DNA of 64,000 bases from Palsa-147 sp963771905 (GCA_963771905.1 CAVYVI010000005.1:218301-282300), one strand, 5' to 3'; numbered from the stretch's first letter, positions 52,049-61,542 are shown. Translations and numbers: made by a program. Notes: generated by a model not told the origin, from the sequence alone.

Positions 52049-53332
52049 TCAGGAAATCTTGCGAACGCGCACCGTCAAGCCGTCCAAAGAAAGCACCGAG
52101 ATTCGTTCGCCGCGCGAAATCGGCGGTACGTCGGTCACCGCATCCCACTCTTCGCCATTCACGAGGACCACGCCGCGCGGCGCGAGATCCGTCTTCGCTA
52201 TTCCCGCGCAACCCGCGACGCGCTGGATGCCGGTAAGCACCGGCTGGTGCCGCGAGCGAAGAACGAGTCGCACCACGGATCCGAGCATCACCGCCCAAAT
52301 GAGCGCCACCGTACCGATCGCGATCGGCGAAATCGCGTATCCGGGAATTCGCGGCAATACCAGCAACGATCCGAACACGAACGCGATCAGTCCGAGCAAA
52401 GTGAGCACGCCGTGCGAGGTGATTTTCAGCTCGAGTCCCAGCAGAAACATTCCCAGCACCAGCAGCGCCGCGCCGGAAATCTGGATCGGAAGATCGATCA
52501 CGCCGACGAGCGCGAGAACCACCGCGATCGTGCCGAGCGTTCCGGTGATGAATCCGTGCGGCGCGAAAATTTCCATCAGGATGGCCAGGACGCCGAGCAA
52601 AAACAAAAGATATGCAATGGTCGGGTCCGTCAGCGCTTCCATCAGCTTTTCGCGCGCGTCCATTGCAATCGCGCTCTGCGTCGCTCCGGCAAGCGCGAGC
52701 GTCTTATCGCCGCTCGCCAGATGCACGCTGCGGCCGTTCAGTTTCTGGAGCAAGTCGGCCAAATCATCCGCGGTGAGATCGATGACCCCGAGCGACAACG
52801 CTTCCGCGGACGTCGCCGAAACGCTCTCGCGCACCGCGCCCTCGGCCCATTCGGCATTTCTCTTGTGCGCGGCCGCGAGCGAACGTGCATACGCCGCGGA
52901 ATCATTTACAACTTTTTCGGAAACCGCTCCGCCTGAAATATAAACCGGATGCGCCGCGCCGATGTTGGTTCCCGGCGCCATCGCCGCAATGTCCGCCGCG
53001 AGAACGATGAAGCATCCCGCCGAAGCGGCCCGTGCGCCGCGCGGTCCCACGAACACGATCACCGGCACGCGCGCGTTCATTTCCTTCTGGATAATTTCGC
53101 GCATGGAGGAATCGAGACCGCCGGGCGTATCCAGTTCGAGAACGAACGCGGCGGCGTTCTGCGCCTCGGCTTCCGCGATTCCGCGCGTGATGTATTCCGC
53201 GCTCGCCGGCCCAATTGGCCCCGCATACGAAATCACCACAACTTCAGACGACGAAGCGGGCTCAGCGGCAATCGGAATCGCGCAAAACAGTAGAGCGCAG
53301 ACGGTGGCTGCGCCGGAAAGGAAGGGTTTCAT
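52049..53332 (-). CDS. NfeD-family membrane serine protease (long form)
   Basis: 427 aa. Signal peptide MKPFLSGAATVCALLFCAIP; ClpP-class protease domain with LELDTPGGLDSSMREII, the nucleophile region RAASAGCFIVLAADIAAMAP and Lys in AAAHKRNAEWAEGAVRES. Four or five membrane helices follow (e.g. IAYLLFLLGVLAILMEIFAP), then a C-terminal OB-fold (RGVVLVNGEEWDAVTDVPPI). This matches NfeD1b/YqeZ-type proteins that partner with stomatin. It precedes the slipin gene. Confidence 0.92.
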   Translation of the reverse strand: MKPFLSGAATVCALLFCAIPIAAEPASSSEVVVISYAGPIGPASAEYITRGIAEAEAQNAAAFVLELDTPGGLDSSMREIIQKEMNARVPVIVFVGPRGARAASAGCFIVLAADIAAMAPGTNIGAAHPVYISGGAVSEKVVNDSAAYARSLAAAHKRNAEWAEGAVRESVSATSAEALSLGVIDLTADDLADLLQKLNGRSVHLASGDKTLALAGATQSAIAMDAREKLMEALTDPTIAYLLFLLGVLAILMEIFAPHGFITGTLGTIAVVLALVGVIDLPIQISGAALLVLGMFLLGLELKITSHGVLTLLGLIAFVFGSLLVLPRIPGYAISPIAIGTVALIWAVMLGSVVRLVLRSRHQPVLTGIQRVAGCAGIAKTDLAPRGVVLVNGEEWDAVTDVPPISRGERISVLSLDGLTVRVRKIS

Positions 53333-53447
53333 GCGTCGCACGCTCGATTTCGGAGGAAGTATAACAGAGAAAACTTGCCGCCACGGATTTCGACGCGGCG
53401 CGCAGCGGCACGTGAATTTTCCGATCGCGAGCGCTCTTCGCCTGCAT

Positions 53448-53990
53448 TCAGCTGGTGGGTGAAATTGCGGCGGCTATGTAATCGTCGTCGGGTGGCGGAA
53501 TCAGTGTGATTTCAGTCTTCGGCGAAGTGGCGGCCAATTCGGTTTCTAGGCGCGAGCTGGGAAGATGCAATCCGGCCAACTTGCCGCGTTCCCAAACTTG
53601 CGAGAGGAAGTTGCAGTCGCCGTAGCGGCTAAATAGGACTTTCGAATTCGGCTGTGCGTCCGGTCCCTGCGCGAGATACGTCATCGCCGCTTCATACACC
53701 CTGCCGTCCATGCTCCGGACGACGAGGACATCCACGTGGCCGGCGTCCGGAGCAGAATTTTGCAGCGACTCGAACATATAGGTTCCCGCAGGAAGCGTCT
53801 GGCTTCCCACGACGAATGGGAACGGAACGTCGACAATCACGGCAGGCCGCGGCTCCGTCTGTGCGCGTTTTGCCGCGGCGCCCAACGAGACCACAAACAT
53901 CGTAACGATTGTGGCCGCGTCATTCGTGATTCTCATGTGCCCGGATTGAAATTCCTTCTGGCCGTCGAGTTCTCTTCGTCCCATCGTCAT
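53448..53990 (-). CDS. Small exported hypothetical protein
   Basis: 180 aa. After a short charged start, a hydrophobic stretch (ATIVTMFVVSLGAAAKRAQ) may export it. The mature part has VIVDVPFPFVVGSQTLPAGT then YMFES, a pattern common to small exported Acidobacteriota proteins of unknown role, and a proline-rich end ITLIPPPDDD. I use the ATG at 53990, preceded by AAGGGAGAAACG; a later ATG in the frame could also serve. No neighbour suggests function. Confidence 0.7.
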   Translation of the reverse strand: MTMGRRELDGQKEFQSGHMRITNDAATIVTMFVVSLGAAAKRAQTEPRPAVIVDVPFPFVVGSQTLPAGTYMFESLQNSAPDAGHVDVLVVRSMDGRVYEAAMTYLAQGPDAQPNSKVLFSRYGDCNFLSQVWERGKLAGLHLPSSRLETELAATSPKTEITLIPPPDDDYIAAAISPTS

Positions 53991-54201
53991 TTTCGTTTCT
54001 CCCTTTGCCTTCCTTACACGCGCACTTTCGCGCAATCGCGCGCGCGCGGCAATGCACGGGGGGTGAAACGAAGGTAGGCAATGGGTGAACAGCTAATGGT
54101 ATGATTCCAAGGTGTTTATGTATGCGAGGCGGACTCTTGGCACGATTCCGCGTGGCCTGCATCTGATGATATATTTCAAAAACCTGCCAATGGAAACGGC
54201 G

Positions 54202-54873
54202 ATGAGCTCAAATCCACACGAATCGAGCGCGGTGAGTTTCGGGGCGTACCAACTCGATCTGCGATCGGGAGAATTATTTAAAGGCGGATTTCGCATCCGC
54301 CTGCAGCAACAACCTTTTCAGGTGCTCTCCATCTTGCTCGAGAAACCGGGAGAAGTTGTGGCGCGCGAGGAATTGCAGAAACGAATTTGGACTGCGGACA
54401 CGTTTGTTGATTTCGAGCATGGATTGAACACGGCGATCAAAAAACTTCGGCAAGCGCTGAATGATGACGCCGAGCGCCCGCGATTTATCGAGACGCTGCC
54501 GCGACGCGGCTATCGATTCATCGCCGAGGTGCAAGGAGCGCCGGGCATTTCGCGGGCAGCTGCGGCCGGCTCCGGATCCGATCTCGTCGGTCAGGTGCTC
54601 GCGATTCGCGGCGCCTCCGGATCGAATTTTATTTTGGTGCCCGTGGATGAAGAAGGAATGAAAGAGCTCGGAAGACTCCGCGCGGCGAGCGATGATTTGG
54701 GAATTTCTCTTTTGGCCGCGGAAAAAAAACTGCTCGTCATCGCCGCACGCACGCAGGTGCGCGTTCTCGAAGGTCGCCAGGCCGGAGCCCTGTATGAAGT
54801 CCGCATCCTCGATGGCGAGCACATTGGATTAACGGCCGTCGTCCCGCGCGAAGCTTTGTACCCGCCGTCCTAA
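54202..54873 (+). CDS. Winged-helix (CadC/Trans_reg_C-type) regulator
   Basis: About 223 aa. The N-terminal ~100 residues are an OmpR-type winged helix (FGAYQLDLRSGELFKGG, PFQVLSILLEKPGEVVAREE, DFEHGLNTAIKKLRQALNDD, FIETLPRRGYRFIAEV), which stands first rather than last, as in CadC-like regulators. The C-terminal part is not a TPR or WD domain but a compact alpha/beta segment of unknown kind. Upstream in-frame GTG/ATG codons exist at 54112 and 54190; I favour 54202 for its GGAAA spacing. No membrane helix was seen, so it may be soluble. Confidence 0.8.
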   Translation: MSSNPHESSAVSFGAYQLDLRSGELFKGGFRIRLQQQPFQVLSILLEKPGEVVAREELQKRIWTADTFVDFEHGLNTAIKKLRQALNDDAERPRFIETLPRRGYRFIAEVQGAPGISRAAAAGSGSDLVGQVLAIRGASGSNFILVPVDEEGMKELGRLRAASDDLGISLLAAEKKLLVIAARTQVRVLEGRQAGALYEVRILDGEHIGLTAVVPREALYPPS

Positions 54874-54940
54874 ATCGACGCTCGCTCTGCTTGCCCATCC
54901 TGAATGTAGCGCTCCCGGAAATTGTTTCCCTGCGGCGCGA

Positions 54941-55264
54941 TCAATTCGACGCCGCGAGGAATAGTTCGTCCACAACTTCGTAGTGGTGCACGATTTCATC
55001 GAAGCTGAGGAGCGCGGCCGCGGCTTCCGGTTCGACGACGGCTCTGCTGACGCGTTCTCCCGCGAAGGCGCGCACCGCATCCATCGATGCCCATTTCGTC
55101 AGCACGAGAAATTCGACGTCGTCGGACCGATCCTCTCTGAGCAATGAGGCGCCCAAAAATCCGTCGATCTTTCGCAGTTGCGGAAGCACGCTGCGCCGAA
55201 AATGATTGACGTAAGCGAGCGGATTCGACAATGACGCTCGTCCACGCCACGTTCTGACAATCAC
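54941..55264 (-). CDS. Antibiotic biosynthesis monooxygenase (ABM) domain protein
   Basis: 107 aa ferredoxin-like fold protein of the ABM family: MIVRTWRGRASLSNPLAYVN opening, LRKIDGFLGASLLREDR and VEFLVLTKWASMDAVRAFAG. Such proteins act as small monooxygenases or unknown-function dimers. Start is GTG at 55264. It lies next to a YciI-like gene on the same strand. Confidence 0.82.
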   Translation of the reverse strand: MIVRTWRGRASLSNPLAYVNHFRRSVLPQLRKIDGFLGASLLREDRSDDVEFLVLTKWASMDAVRAFAGERVSRAVVEPEAAAALLSFDEIVHHYEVVDELFLAASN

Positions 55265-55388
55265 CGCGTCACCTCCTGCGGCTTCTGCTGCGCAGTCAAT
55301 TCACGTGAATTCGACGAAAAGTCTGTGCGCGATTTTCTTGCCGCGACGCGTGCGGGCACGGAAATTTTCCGCGAGACGCGGAACGATT

Positions 55389-55670
55389 TCAATTTTTGCC
55401 AAGCACGTTGTTCCATGGCCGGACCTCCCACTTTTTGACCAGGCCGTTCATGACGTAGGGATCATGATTCGCAAACGCCTCTGCAATCGAGCGGTCTGCA
55501 CATTGAAAAATGAGCAGCGCGCGATCCGCAGGTTCGGACAGTGCGCCCGCGAGAGCAAGCTCGCCGCGTGCGTGAGCTTCTTCGACGAGGCGCAAGTGTT
55601 CTTGCCGGAAAGGCGTTCTCCGTGCGACGAAATCATCCACCACGTCATAGAAAAGCACGAAGTAAGCCAT
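55389..55670 (-). CDS. YciI-like protein
   Basis: 93 aa. Matches the YciI family in length and pattern: MAYFVLFYDVVDDFVARRTP, HLRLVEEAHARGELALAGAL and EAFANHDPYVMNGLVKKWEV. The family's His-Asp pair (His at NHDPY) suggests an active site, but no reaction is established for most members. AGGTG lies nine bases before the ATG. Confidence 0.85.
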   Translation of the reverse strand: MAYFVLFYDVVDDFVARRTPFRQEHLRLVEEAHARGELALAGALSEPADRALLIFQCADRSIAEAFANHDPYVMNGLVKKWEVRPWNNVLGKN

Positions 55671-55979
55671 CTCAATTCACCTGGACTCGCGTTGATCAAC
55701 CGCGAACTTTTTGGCGCCGTTCAGCCCGGAGAGCTACTCATCCGCGCCGCTGGTCGATAATATTCTTCCCGCGTGGCGATTCAAAGAAAGTTCCAGGAAT
55801 GTCCGGGCGGGGACTTTCGAAGAAAGGCACGCGCAACAGAAATTCGGAGGTTGCGCTTCGAGACAAATTGTATCATTCGAGGAGGTGAAAACTCTGGCGC
55901 ATCGCGGCGCTCGCGAGATTCGGACACACGGACAAAATCCAATCAGGCCCTTAAGTATCGAAGCACCCGGGAGTTTTAC

Positions 55980-56783
55980 ATGGCCGTCGCAGCGTTCGCA
56001 CGATTGTGGGTCCCTAGACGCTTCTATCGTCTTTCGCTGATCGCGATCGCCTTCCTCTTCGCTCCCGCGATCACAAGCGCGGACGTTCAACTGCGAGTCC
56101 TCGCGACCGATCCACCATCCCCGGCCGTTCTCGGATACTGGGAAGACTTCTCCATGCGTATCGGTTACACGAGTGACCGGCCGATTCGAGTGTACGCCGA
56201 GGCTTACGCCGGGGGCCGGCGCGTAACGCAAATGACCAGCGGATCGCCGATCTACAACGCGGGCACGGGCGAGGCGTTCTTTTGGCTCGCCTTTATCAAA
56301 CCGCAGCACGTTGACACGATTGTAATCACCGCCATGGACGGCCACAGCGAAACGCCGCTAGCACAAACCGGCGTTGCGAGTGACCTTACCTGGACGGGCG
56401 TGAAAAGTGCGACACGGCGCGCGCCAGCAGACTGGGTAACTCGCATGCAAGCCGAACAGAGCCGCCGCGAAAAAGCGGCGTTCGCCGCGAACATGAACCG
56501 TCCGGTCCAGTGGCGGACGTCGGCCATTTTTCTGGTGGTGATGTTAAGCATTCCCACGTATTTCATTTTGCAAATCGTACTTCTCTGGCGCATGCATGAC
56601 GGCTGGCGAAAAGTGGTGGCGATTCCGGTGGTGCCGATGGCGATAGTCGTCGCCTACACCATCTATGCCTATCTGGACGGGAGCAATTTGTTTCCTCTGG
56701 TTTTGATCTTCACCTCCCCGGTGGCGCTCATTTATTTGCTGGTCATCGTGGGGGTAAAACGCACGGAGCGGAAGCACGCGTAA
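55980..56783 (+). CDS. Exported/membrane hypothetical protein
   Basis: 267 aa. A signal peptide (LSLIAIAFLFAPAITSADVQ) leads into a beta-rich extracytoplasmic domain (YWEDFSMRIGYTSDRPIRVY, AFFWLAFIKPQHVDTIVITA), followed by three C-terminal helices (TSAIFLVVMLSIPTYFILQI, VVAIPVVPMAIVVAYTIYAY, LVLIFTSPVALIYLLVIVGV). I do not recognise a family. The ATG at 55980 is chosen for the signal peptide; the open frame upstream overlaps the YciI-like gene antisense. Confidence 0.72.
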   Translation: MAVAAFARLWVPRRFYRLSLIAIAFLFAPAITSADVQLRVLATDPPSPAVLGYWEDFSMRIGYTSDRPIRVYAEAYAGGRRVTQMTSGSPIYNAGTGEAFFWLAFIKPQHVDTIVITAMDGHSETPLAQTGVASDLTWTGVKSATRRAPADWVTRMQAEQSRREKAAFAANMNRPVQWRTSAIFLVVMLSIPTYFILQIVLLWRMHDGWRKVVAIPVVPMAIVVAYTIYAYLDGSNLFPLVLIFTSPVALIYLLVIVGVKRTERKHA

Positions 56784-56877
56784 CGAAGTATCCCGTACTT
56801 ACTCGCGGCGAGACGAACCAGGAAACCAAAGTGCCTCCCCGCGCATCCACTTCTCTTCTGGAGTGGAGAGGTGGGGT

Positions 56878-58644
56878 GTGGCTCATTTCGCCGGACTTCG
56901 TGGATGCGGGGTGGCCATGGTACTGAGTGTTTTCCTGGCGCCCTTGGCTCGACCAGTTGCAGGACAGACACTGCATACTGTCGTTGAGCCGCGTGCGCGC
57001 GTGTTTCCGGCGGTCGGCGCCGGAGTGACGGCGCTGAAGCGCGATTCTTCCGGGCGCTACTACATTCTCGCCAAGCCCGCGTCGGTGATTTCCATTTACA
57101 GCTCGGACGGAAGTCTTGTTGGGAAAATTCCGAATGCGAATTCCCACGGCGCCACAATCCGGTTCGCCGTGGATATCGATCTGGATGCGAGCGGGCGGCT
57201 GTACGTCGTAGATCGCGGCGCGAACGCCATCGAGATTTTCAATCCGGATGGTACGCTGGCAGCCAAAGTTCAGGTGCTCGATCCCACATCGATCGTTGCG
57301 CTCACTGGCGGCCAGTTCGCTGTCACCACTCTGACCTCCAGACGACTGGTCCTGGTGATGGATGAAGATGGAAGAGTGGTGCGGAGTTTTGGAGACCCGG
57401 CCGATTTCGATCAGAACGCCAAGGAAGAAACGCTGATCGATCGAGGAAGAATCGTGGGCGACTCCGCGGGGTACATCTATTTTGCGTTCAAATCGCTTCC
57501 CGACCCGACATTGCGAAAGTATGACCGCTACGGCTACGTGGGATATCAAGCCACGGTTCCCAAAAGTTTCTTCGAGGCCGGAAGCACGGAGCAAGAAGAT
57601 CGGGTCGAGTTTGGCGTGGACTTTACGCATATCTCTCTGGCGGATCAGGCCACGGGCTCGTTCACCCTGGGCTCGTCGGGCGATGTGAAGTTTGGCGCCG
57701 GACTGGGAATGGGTCTCAGCGAAGCGTTTGCGCAGGGAGGAGGCTTCGGGCGCGGCGCGGCGGCGCAAAACATGTGGCAACAAGGACCCGTAGGCGGGCC
57801 CGGTGGCTACGGTGGCGGAACACTGGGAGGGATGGTCACCGGCGAAGTCACGAGCCAGGGAACGCAATTTCAGTTCGGGGCGGGGAGAATGGCATCCGGC
57901 AGAGGCGGGGGACGCGGCCGTAGCGGATCGGCGATAACCTCTGATTCGACGACGCCGAGCGGCACGTTGCAATTCCTTGGACCTGGGAGCGGCAACTCGA
58001 ATGATGACAACTCGGGATTCTCCGCGACGGCGCAGGATATCGGTACGAATGGAGACAGCGCAGACGCTGCGCTCGCGTTCGGAGCTTCTGGAACGCAAGA
58101 CGGGCTTGGCGGAACAGAGTTTTCGGATCCGGGGTTCGGGGCAAATTACGGATTGCCGGCGGATTTTTTGTTTGGATCGATGCTCAACTCGGTAGGCGTC
58201 CGGCCGCAAGGTCCTCCGGGATTCCAAGTGTTTGGTGCGGGCGGCGGCTCGAGCTTCGATCACGTGCGTCTCGGGGATACAGGAGGGAGAGGGCCTGAAG
58301 GCGGTGCGGGCGGGCATTTCGGCGGATATCACGGGCAATACCGCGGGAGCGAAGCCGGCTTCCGGGGCACGGTGAAAGTGAACCTCGGAGATTTGGGCAC
58401 GGGATTGACCGACAAACCTGTAATCACGGCAACCGGTGTGGATCCGGTCACGCACGAAATGTGGGCCGGAATCGGCGATGCGCTGATTCACTTCAACCGA
58501 GACGGTAGTCCGGTTGAAGTTTATTACCTCACGATGAACGGCGGCACTCCGCTGAAACCGACGGCAGTACTTGTCGAACCGGATCGGTTCCTGATTGCGA
58601 CCGATCCATGGGGAATTTTCGAATTTCCGCGGGCGACGAGGTAA
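56878..58644 (+). CDS. Exported beta-propeller-like protein with glycine-rich insert
   Basis: About 588 aa. After a hydrophobic signal region (MVLSVFLAPLARPVAGQTLH) come NHL/propeller-like blades (YYILAKPASVISIYSSDGSL, DLDASGRLYVVDRGANAIEI, GYIYFAFKSLPDPTLRKYDR). From about residue 270 to 510 the chain is an unusual Gly/Ser/Phe-rich low-complexity insert (GGPGGYGGGTLGGMVTGEV, AGGHFGGYHGQY), then one or two further blades (PVTHEMWAGIGDALIHFNRD) to the end. GTG 56878 is used with GAGAGG upstream; GTG 56863 and ATG 56917 are alternatives. Function unknown. Confidence 0.68.
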   Translation: MAHFAGLRGCGVAMVLSVFLAPLARPVAGQTLHTVVEPRARVFPAVGAGVTALKRDSSGRYYILAKPASVISIYSSDGSLVGKIPNANSHGATIRFAVDIDLDASGRLYVVDRGANAIEIFNPDGTLAAKVQVLDPTSIVALTGGQFAVTTLTSRRLVLVMDEDGRVVRSFGDPADFDQNAKEETLIDRGRIVGDSAGYIYFAFKSLPDPTLRKYDRYGYVGYQATVPKSFFEAGSTEQEDRVEFGVDFTHISLADQATGSFTLGSSGDVKFGAGLGMGLSEAFAQGGGFGRGAAAQNMWQQGPVGGPGGYGGGTLGGMVTGEVTSQGTQFQFGAGRMASGRGGGRGRSGSAITSDSTTPSGTLQFLGPGSGNSNDDNSGFSATAQDIGTNGDSADAALAFGASGTQDGLGGTEFSDPGFGANYGLPADFLFGSMLNSVGVRPQGPPGFQVFGAGGGSSFDHVRLGDTGGRGPEGGAGGHFGGYHGQYRGSEAGFRGTVKVNLGDLGTGLTDKPVITATGVDPVTHEMWAGIGDALIHFNRDGSPVEVYYLTMNGGTPLKPTAVLVEPDRFLIATDPWGIFEFPRATR

Positions 58645-59331
58645 GCCGCTGCAGGCGGCTCCGCCGCGATTGGATCGTTGGGCCTCGGGTAATCTCTCCT
58701 GTTCCAGACCGTAGGCGATCGGCCAGAAACTGAGCCGTGCGCTTGGCCGCCACGGCGGCTGCACGGTAGAGCTCTCCGCTGTAAACCTCTGCGCTGCGTT
58801 GCTTGCTAATCGCGGTTCGCGGAGCCTAGGTATTTTGTTCCGATTAGAAATACTCGACGACGTTTGTTTTGAGCGGATTACAGCGATTTCTAATCGTAGC
58901 GTGTCCCGATTAGACCCCATTCTCATACATGGTCGCCTCTTGTCTGGGGTCAGAGTGAGGCCCGGTAGCGCGCAAGGAAAGACATTGGCTAATTGGGCTA
59001 ATCGCGCGAGGCGTGACGCAGGAAGAAACTCGAGTGCGCCTTGAGCAGGCAAGATCCCACGCGCGCTATTTCAAACTCTCAATCGAAGCAATGCAACGGG
59101 TCCGACTTTGACGGGCACCGCGGAAGGCAGGAGGCCATCCTGAATCGGAGAAAAGAATAGAAAGGTGCGACGCTGGGTTTGGGTGGCAATAACGGGACTC
59201 AAGAGTCTGAGACTGGGATCCGGCTGCCATTCGACATCGCGGCGAAGAATTAAGGTTCGAGGCATGAGCAGTGTATGCAGCTCCGTGTCCAGATCGAGTT
59301 CTCAGTAAGGAATTGCGAACACAATCTCCAT
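58645..59331. other. Non-coding region with repeat copy and coding remnants
   Basis: 687 bases. It includes the second 83-bp repeat (58832-58914) and, on the minus strand around 58690-58800, a stretch that reads like protein (AEVYSGELYRAAVAAKRTAQ then FLADRL) but lacks a start and an end, suggesting a decayed gene. A 64-codon frame at 59071-59265 (minus) has no recognisable features. No gene is claimed here. Confidence 0.5.
58832..58914 (-). repeat. 83-bp structured dispersed repeat, copy 2
   Basis: Reverse complement aligns gap-free to 14486-14568 with about 65 of 83 identical bases; both ends and the central ACGATTAGAAATCGCTG block are exact. Internal pairing ATTAGAAAT with ATTTCTAAT is kept. 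It lies in the gap between the propeller-like gene and the cytochrome cluster. Confidence 0.85.
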
Positions 59332-59480
59332 CTATTTTGCCTGAAGTGATTTGATGTGGTTTGTCAGGTCGGCAATACGCTGCGTGACTTGAGCTGAACT
59401 CAGGCCGCCGGCTGCCCTAAAATCGGCTTCCAGTCCATCCGATATAAGGTGCGCTTCGTGCGCGAGAATTTGAAGCTGTG
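59332..59480 (-). pseudogene. Remnant of a c-type cytochrome gene (C-terminal end)
   Basis: Minus-strand frame ending TAG at 59332 that reads AHEAHLISDGLEADFRAAGG and ends IADLTNHIKSLQAK. The ending matches those of the two cytochromes at 60909 (LVSYVKSLQVK) and 61543 (LVNYIKSLQVK). No heme motif or start belongs to it; its frame overlaps the end of the intact cytochrome gene at 59481 in another phase. It is probably a fused leftover of a deleted paralogue. Confidence 0.5.
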
Positions 59481-59942
59481 CTATTGCGGCTTTTCTTGCT
59501 TTGAAGTTGCCGCGGGCTGCTTCGAAGCCAGGGAACGAATGAAGATGATCAATTGCCAGCGCTGATTGGCGTCCATGCGGTCGCCTTCTTCCGGCATGTC
59601 GCCTTTCCCTTTCGAGAGAATGTAGAAAAGCTCACCGTCGGTCATATCCTTCAGCGACGCGGGATCGTGATAGTCGCGCATTTTCAGTTGCATCTCCTGC
59701 GCCAGATCGCCTTTCCCATCGCCATCCTTGCCATGGCACATGCTGCATTGCGAGCCGTACTCCCGTTTGCCTTCGGCGATCGAAGTTGCGTCTACTTTTA
59801 ACGGATTTGGCTTTCTTGCATCCTCGGGTGGGAACTTGAATTCCGCAGGAGCCGGCTGCTTGGCATCTTTTGCTTTATCTTGCGCCAGTCCAATGGATAC
59901 AAAAGACATGAGAGCGACGATAGTGAGAATTTGATTTCGCAT
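59481..59942 (-). CDS. Exported monoheme cytochrome c
   Basis: 153 aa. Signal peptide MRNQILTIVALMSFVSIGLA; a heme-binding CSMCH (GSQCSMCHGKDGDGKGDLA) and a candidate distal methionine in GKGDMPEEGDRM. The linker before the heme domain is Lys/Pro-rich. This class I fold electron carrier would act in the periplasm. It is the first of a run of similar genes on the minus strand up to the window end, but a separate transcript from the Hsp20 gene, which faces the other way. Confidence 0.88.
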   Translation of the reverse strand: MRNQILTIVALMSFVSIGLAQDKAKDAKQPAPAEFKFPPEDARKPNPLKVDATSIAEGKREYGSQCSMCHGKDGDGKGDLAQEMQLKMRDYHDPASLKDMTDGELFYILSKGKGDMPEEGDRMDANQRWQLIIFIRSLASKQPAATSKQEKPQ

Positions 59943-60193
59943 CGCGGCCTCCGAAGCGCAGGCTTGCGGCGCGAAGGATCCGCCACGACCGCGCGTTCTT
60001 CTCCAGATTCTATGCCCGCCCGCACAACATGTACTAGAAAAGTTCCATGCCCGCTGTGAGGAAAATCACGCGGAAGGGTGATGCGAAACACGGACTTTCC
60101 ACATCTGCAGCGCGATAGTGTTTTTGAAAATTTAGTGCCGCGGCTGAAGGTAAGAGCAACTGATGACAGCCGGGCCACTGAGGAAGGTGATTT

Positions 60194-60679
60194 ATGTTTG
60201 AGCTTGCAAGACCAGAGGAACTGTACCGGGATCTGTTTGACTTCCGCCGGGACTTCGACGATATCTTCACCCGCCTGACGACAGGCTGGCCAGTCATGAA
60301 GACTGAGCCGAAACTCTTCGAGAAAGTGACGTTTACACCGGCCGTTGAGGGTTGGATCGAGCCGGAAACGAAGAAGTTCTTTCTGCGCGTCTCGGTTCCG
60401 GGTATCGACCCGAAGGACGTGAAAATCATCGCGCAAGCGGACACGCTGACGATCAGCGGTGAGCGCAGGATCACCGAGTGCAAGAAGGAAGTGAATTACC
60501 TGCACCGCGAGTTCGCCTACGGCTACTTCGAGAGAGTTCTGCCTCTACCGGAAGGAGTCGAAGTCGAGAAGCTGACTGCGGAATTCAACAACGGCGTGCT
60601 GGAAATCACGGCGCCGGTTGCGACCGCAGCACTCCCGCGCCGGATTGAAATTAAGCCAATGCTCAGGAAGGTCGCGTGA
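60194..60679 (+). CDS. Hsp20/alpha-crystallin small heat-shock protein
   Basis: 161 aa ATP-independent chaperone. The alpha-crystallin domain starts near residue 50 (PAVEGWIEPETKKFFLRVSV, PGIDPKDVKIIAQADTLTIS, then GERR and YGYFERVLPLPEGVEVEKLT) and ends with the A-x-x-x-NGVL motif AEFNNGVLEITAPV. Starts at ATG 60194 after GAGGAAGGTG. A strong terminator follows the stop. It interrupts the surrounding leftward cytochrome genes on the opposite strand. Confidence 0.93.
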   Translation: MFELARPEELYRDLFDFRRDFDDIFTRLTTGWPVMKTEPKLFEKVTFTPAVEGWIEPETKKFFLRVSVPGIDPKDVKIIAQADTLTISGERRITECKKEVNYLHREFAYGYFERVLPLPEGVEVEKLTAEFNNGVLEITAPVATAALPRRIEIKPMLRKVA

Positions 60680-60702
60680 GCGATCGTAGTAGGGGGTGTC
60701 CG

Positions 60703-60735
60703 GCCCGGGGCTGAAAAGGCCCCGGGCTTTTTTTT
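60703..60735 (+). terminator. Strong Rho-independent terminator after hsp20
   Basis: GCCCGGGG-CTGAAAAGG-CCCCGGGC with eight T residues following. Nine-base GC-rich stem; an unambiguous intrinsic terminator 24 bases after the hsp20 stop. Confidence 0.95.
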
Positions 60736-60908
60736 GCGGGAAAGGGGTCATCGTGGCCGCGGACAAAAAATGCGGCCCCACCGACGAAGCGTCGCTGGAT
60801 TATTTCTTCGGGATTGATTTGAGGTACAAAGGAAAGCATTTTTGCTCTGTACCGGCGCCTACAATCGTGAAAGCCCGCAAGAATCTTGCGGAGCCCTGCG
60901 CGCGCTTT

Positions 60909-61346
60909 CTATTTCACCTGCAGTGACTTGACGTAGCTGACCAGATTCCCTATCCGCAGGTTCACCTGCCCCTGATCCCCTCCGCTGATCGATGAGAACA
61001 GCGGCCCCCAGACGGGCATCTCCGCCGTGCCGTGTGCGGGTGCCTTGGGGCCGTTGCGCAACACCATAGCTACATACGTGTCTGGGAACTTTCCGTCATG
61101 GCGCTTGGCCAGCATGGTAAGGTCGGGCGGCTGGACTTTCAGGTCCGCGGCCGCGGGACCATCTCCCTTGGCGTCTCTACCGTGACAAACGGCACAATAG
61201 GTCTTGAACATTTCGGCGCCGGACGCTGGGGAAGTCTGCTCGATCGGAGCTTTTTTCATGGGCTTGTCTTGCGCCGCGGTGCGGCCAGCGGTCGCGAAAA
61301 GCAATACGGCAAGTAGAAAGAGACTGCGGGTGATGGAATGGATCAT
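60909..61346 (-). CDS. Exported monoheme cytochrome c
   Basis: 145 aa. Signal peptide SLFLLAVLLFATAGRTAAQ; heme motif CAVCH (MFKTYCAVCHGRDAKGDGPA); distal methionine in AEMPVWGPLF; ending VSYVKSLQVK. The ATG at 61346 has GGAGGGAGCG upstream. It is closely similar along its length to the next gene (61543), so the two are tandem duplicates. Such small cytochromes shuttle electrons between periplasmic dehydrogenases and terminal oxidases. Confidence 0.9.
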   Translation of the reverse strand: MIHSITRSLFLLAVLLFATAGRTAAQDKPMKKAPIEQTSPASGAEMFKTYCAVCHGRDAKGDGPAAADLKVQPPDLTMLAKRHDGKFPDTYVAMVLRNGPKAPAHGTAEMPVWGPLFSSISGGDQGQVNLRIGNLVSYVKSLQVK

Positions 61347-61542
61347 TTTTTCGCTCCCTCCTCCAAATTTTGTGCTCAAACTTTCTCAGCGCTGGCGATA
61401 GCGCCTGCCGTCAGCGACCGGAGGCGATAGTTAAGGCCTAACTGCCGCTTGCGGTTGCTTCGCCTCTTCTGCTCGCCTAAGGCGCGGGCGCTTCGACAGA
61501 GGCAACCGTGCAGAAAGACAGCGCCCAGGACTCGCCCACTGG

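Noticed and set aside
56743..59052. Very long minus-strand frame (769 codons)
   Set aside because: It is antisense to the propeller-like gene and the exported membrane protein; its Arg/Ser-rich composition is that of a GC-rich shadow frame.
59071..59265. 64-codon minus-strand ORF
   Set aside because: No recognisable domain or ribosome-binding site; lies in DNA with other decayed sequence.
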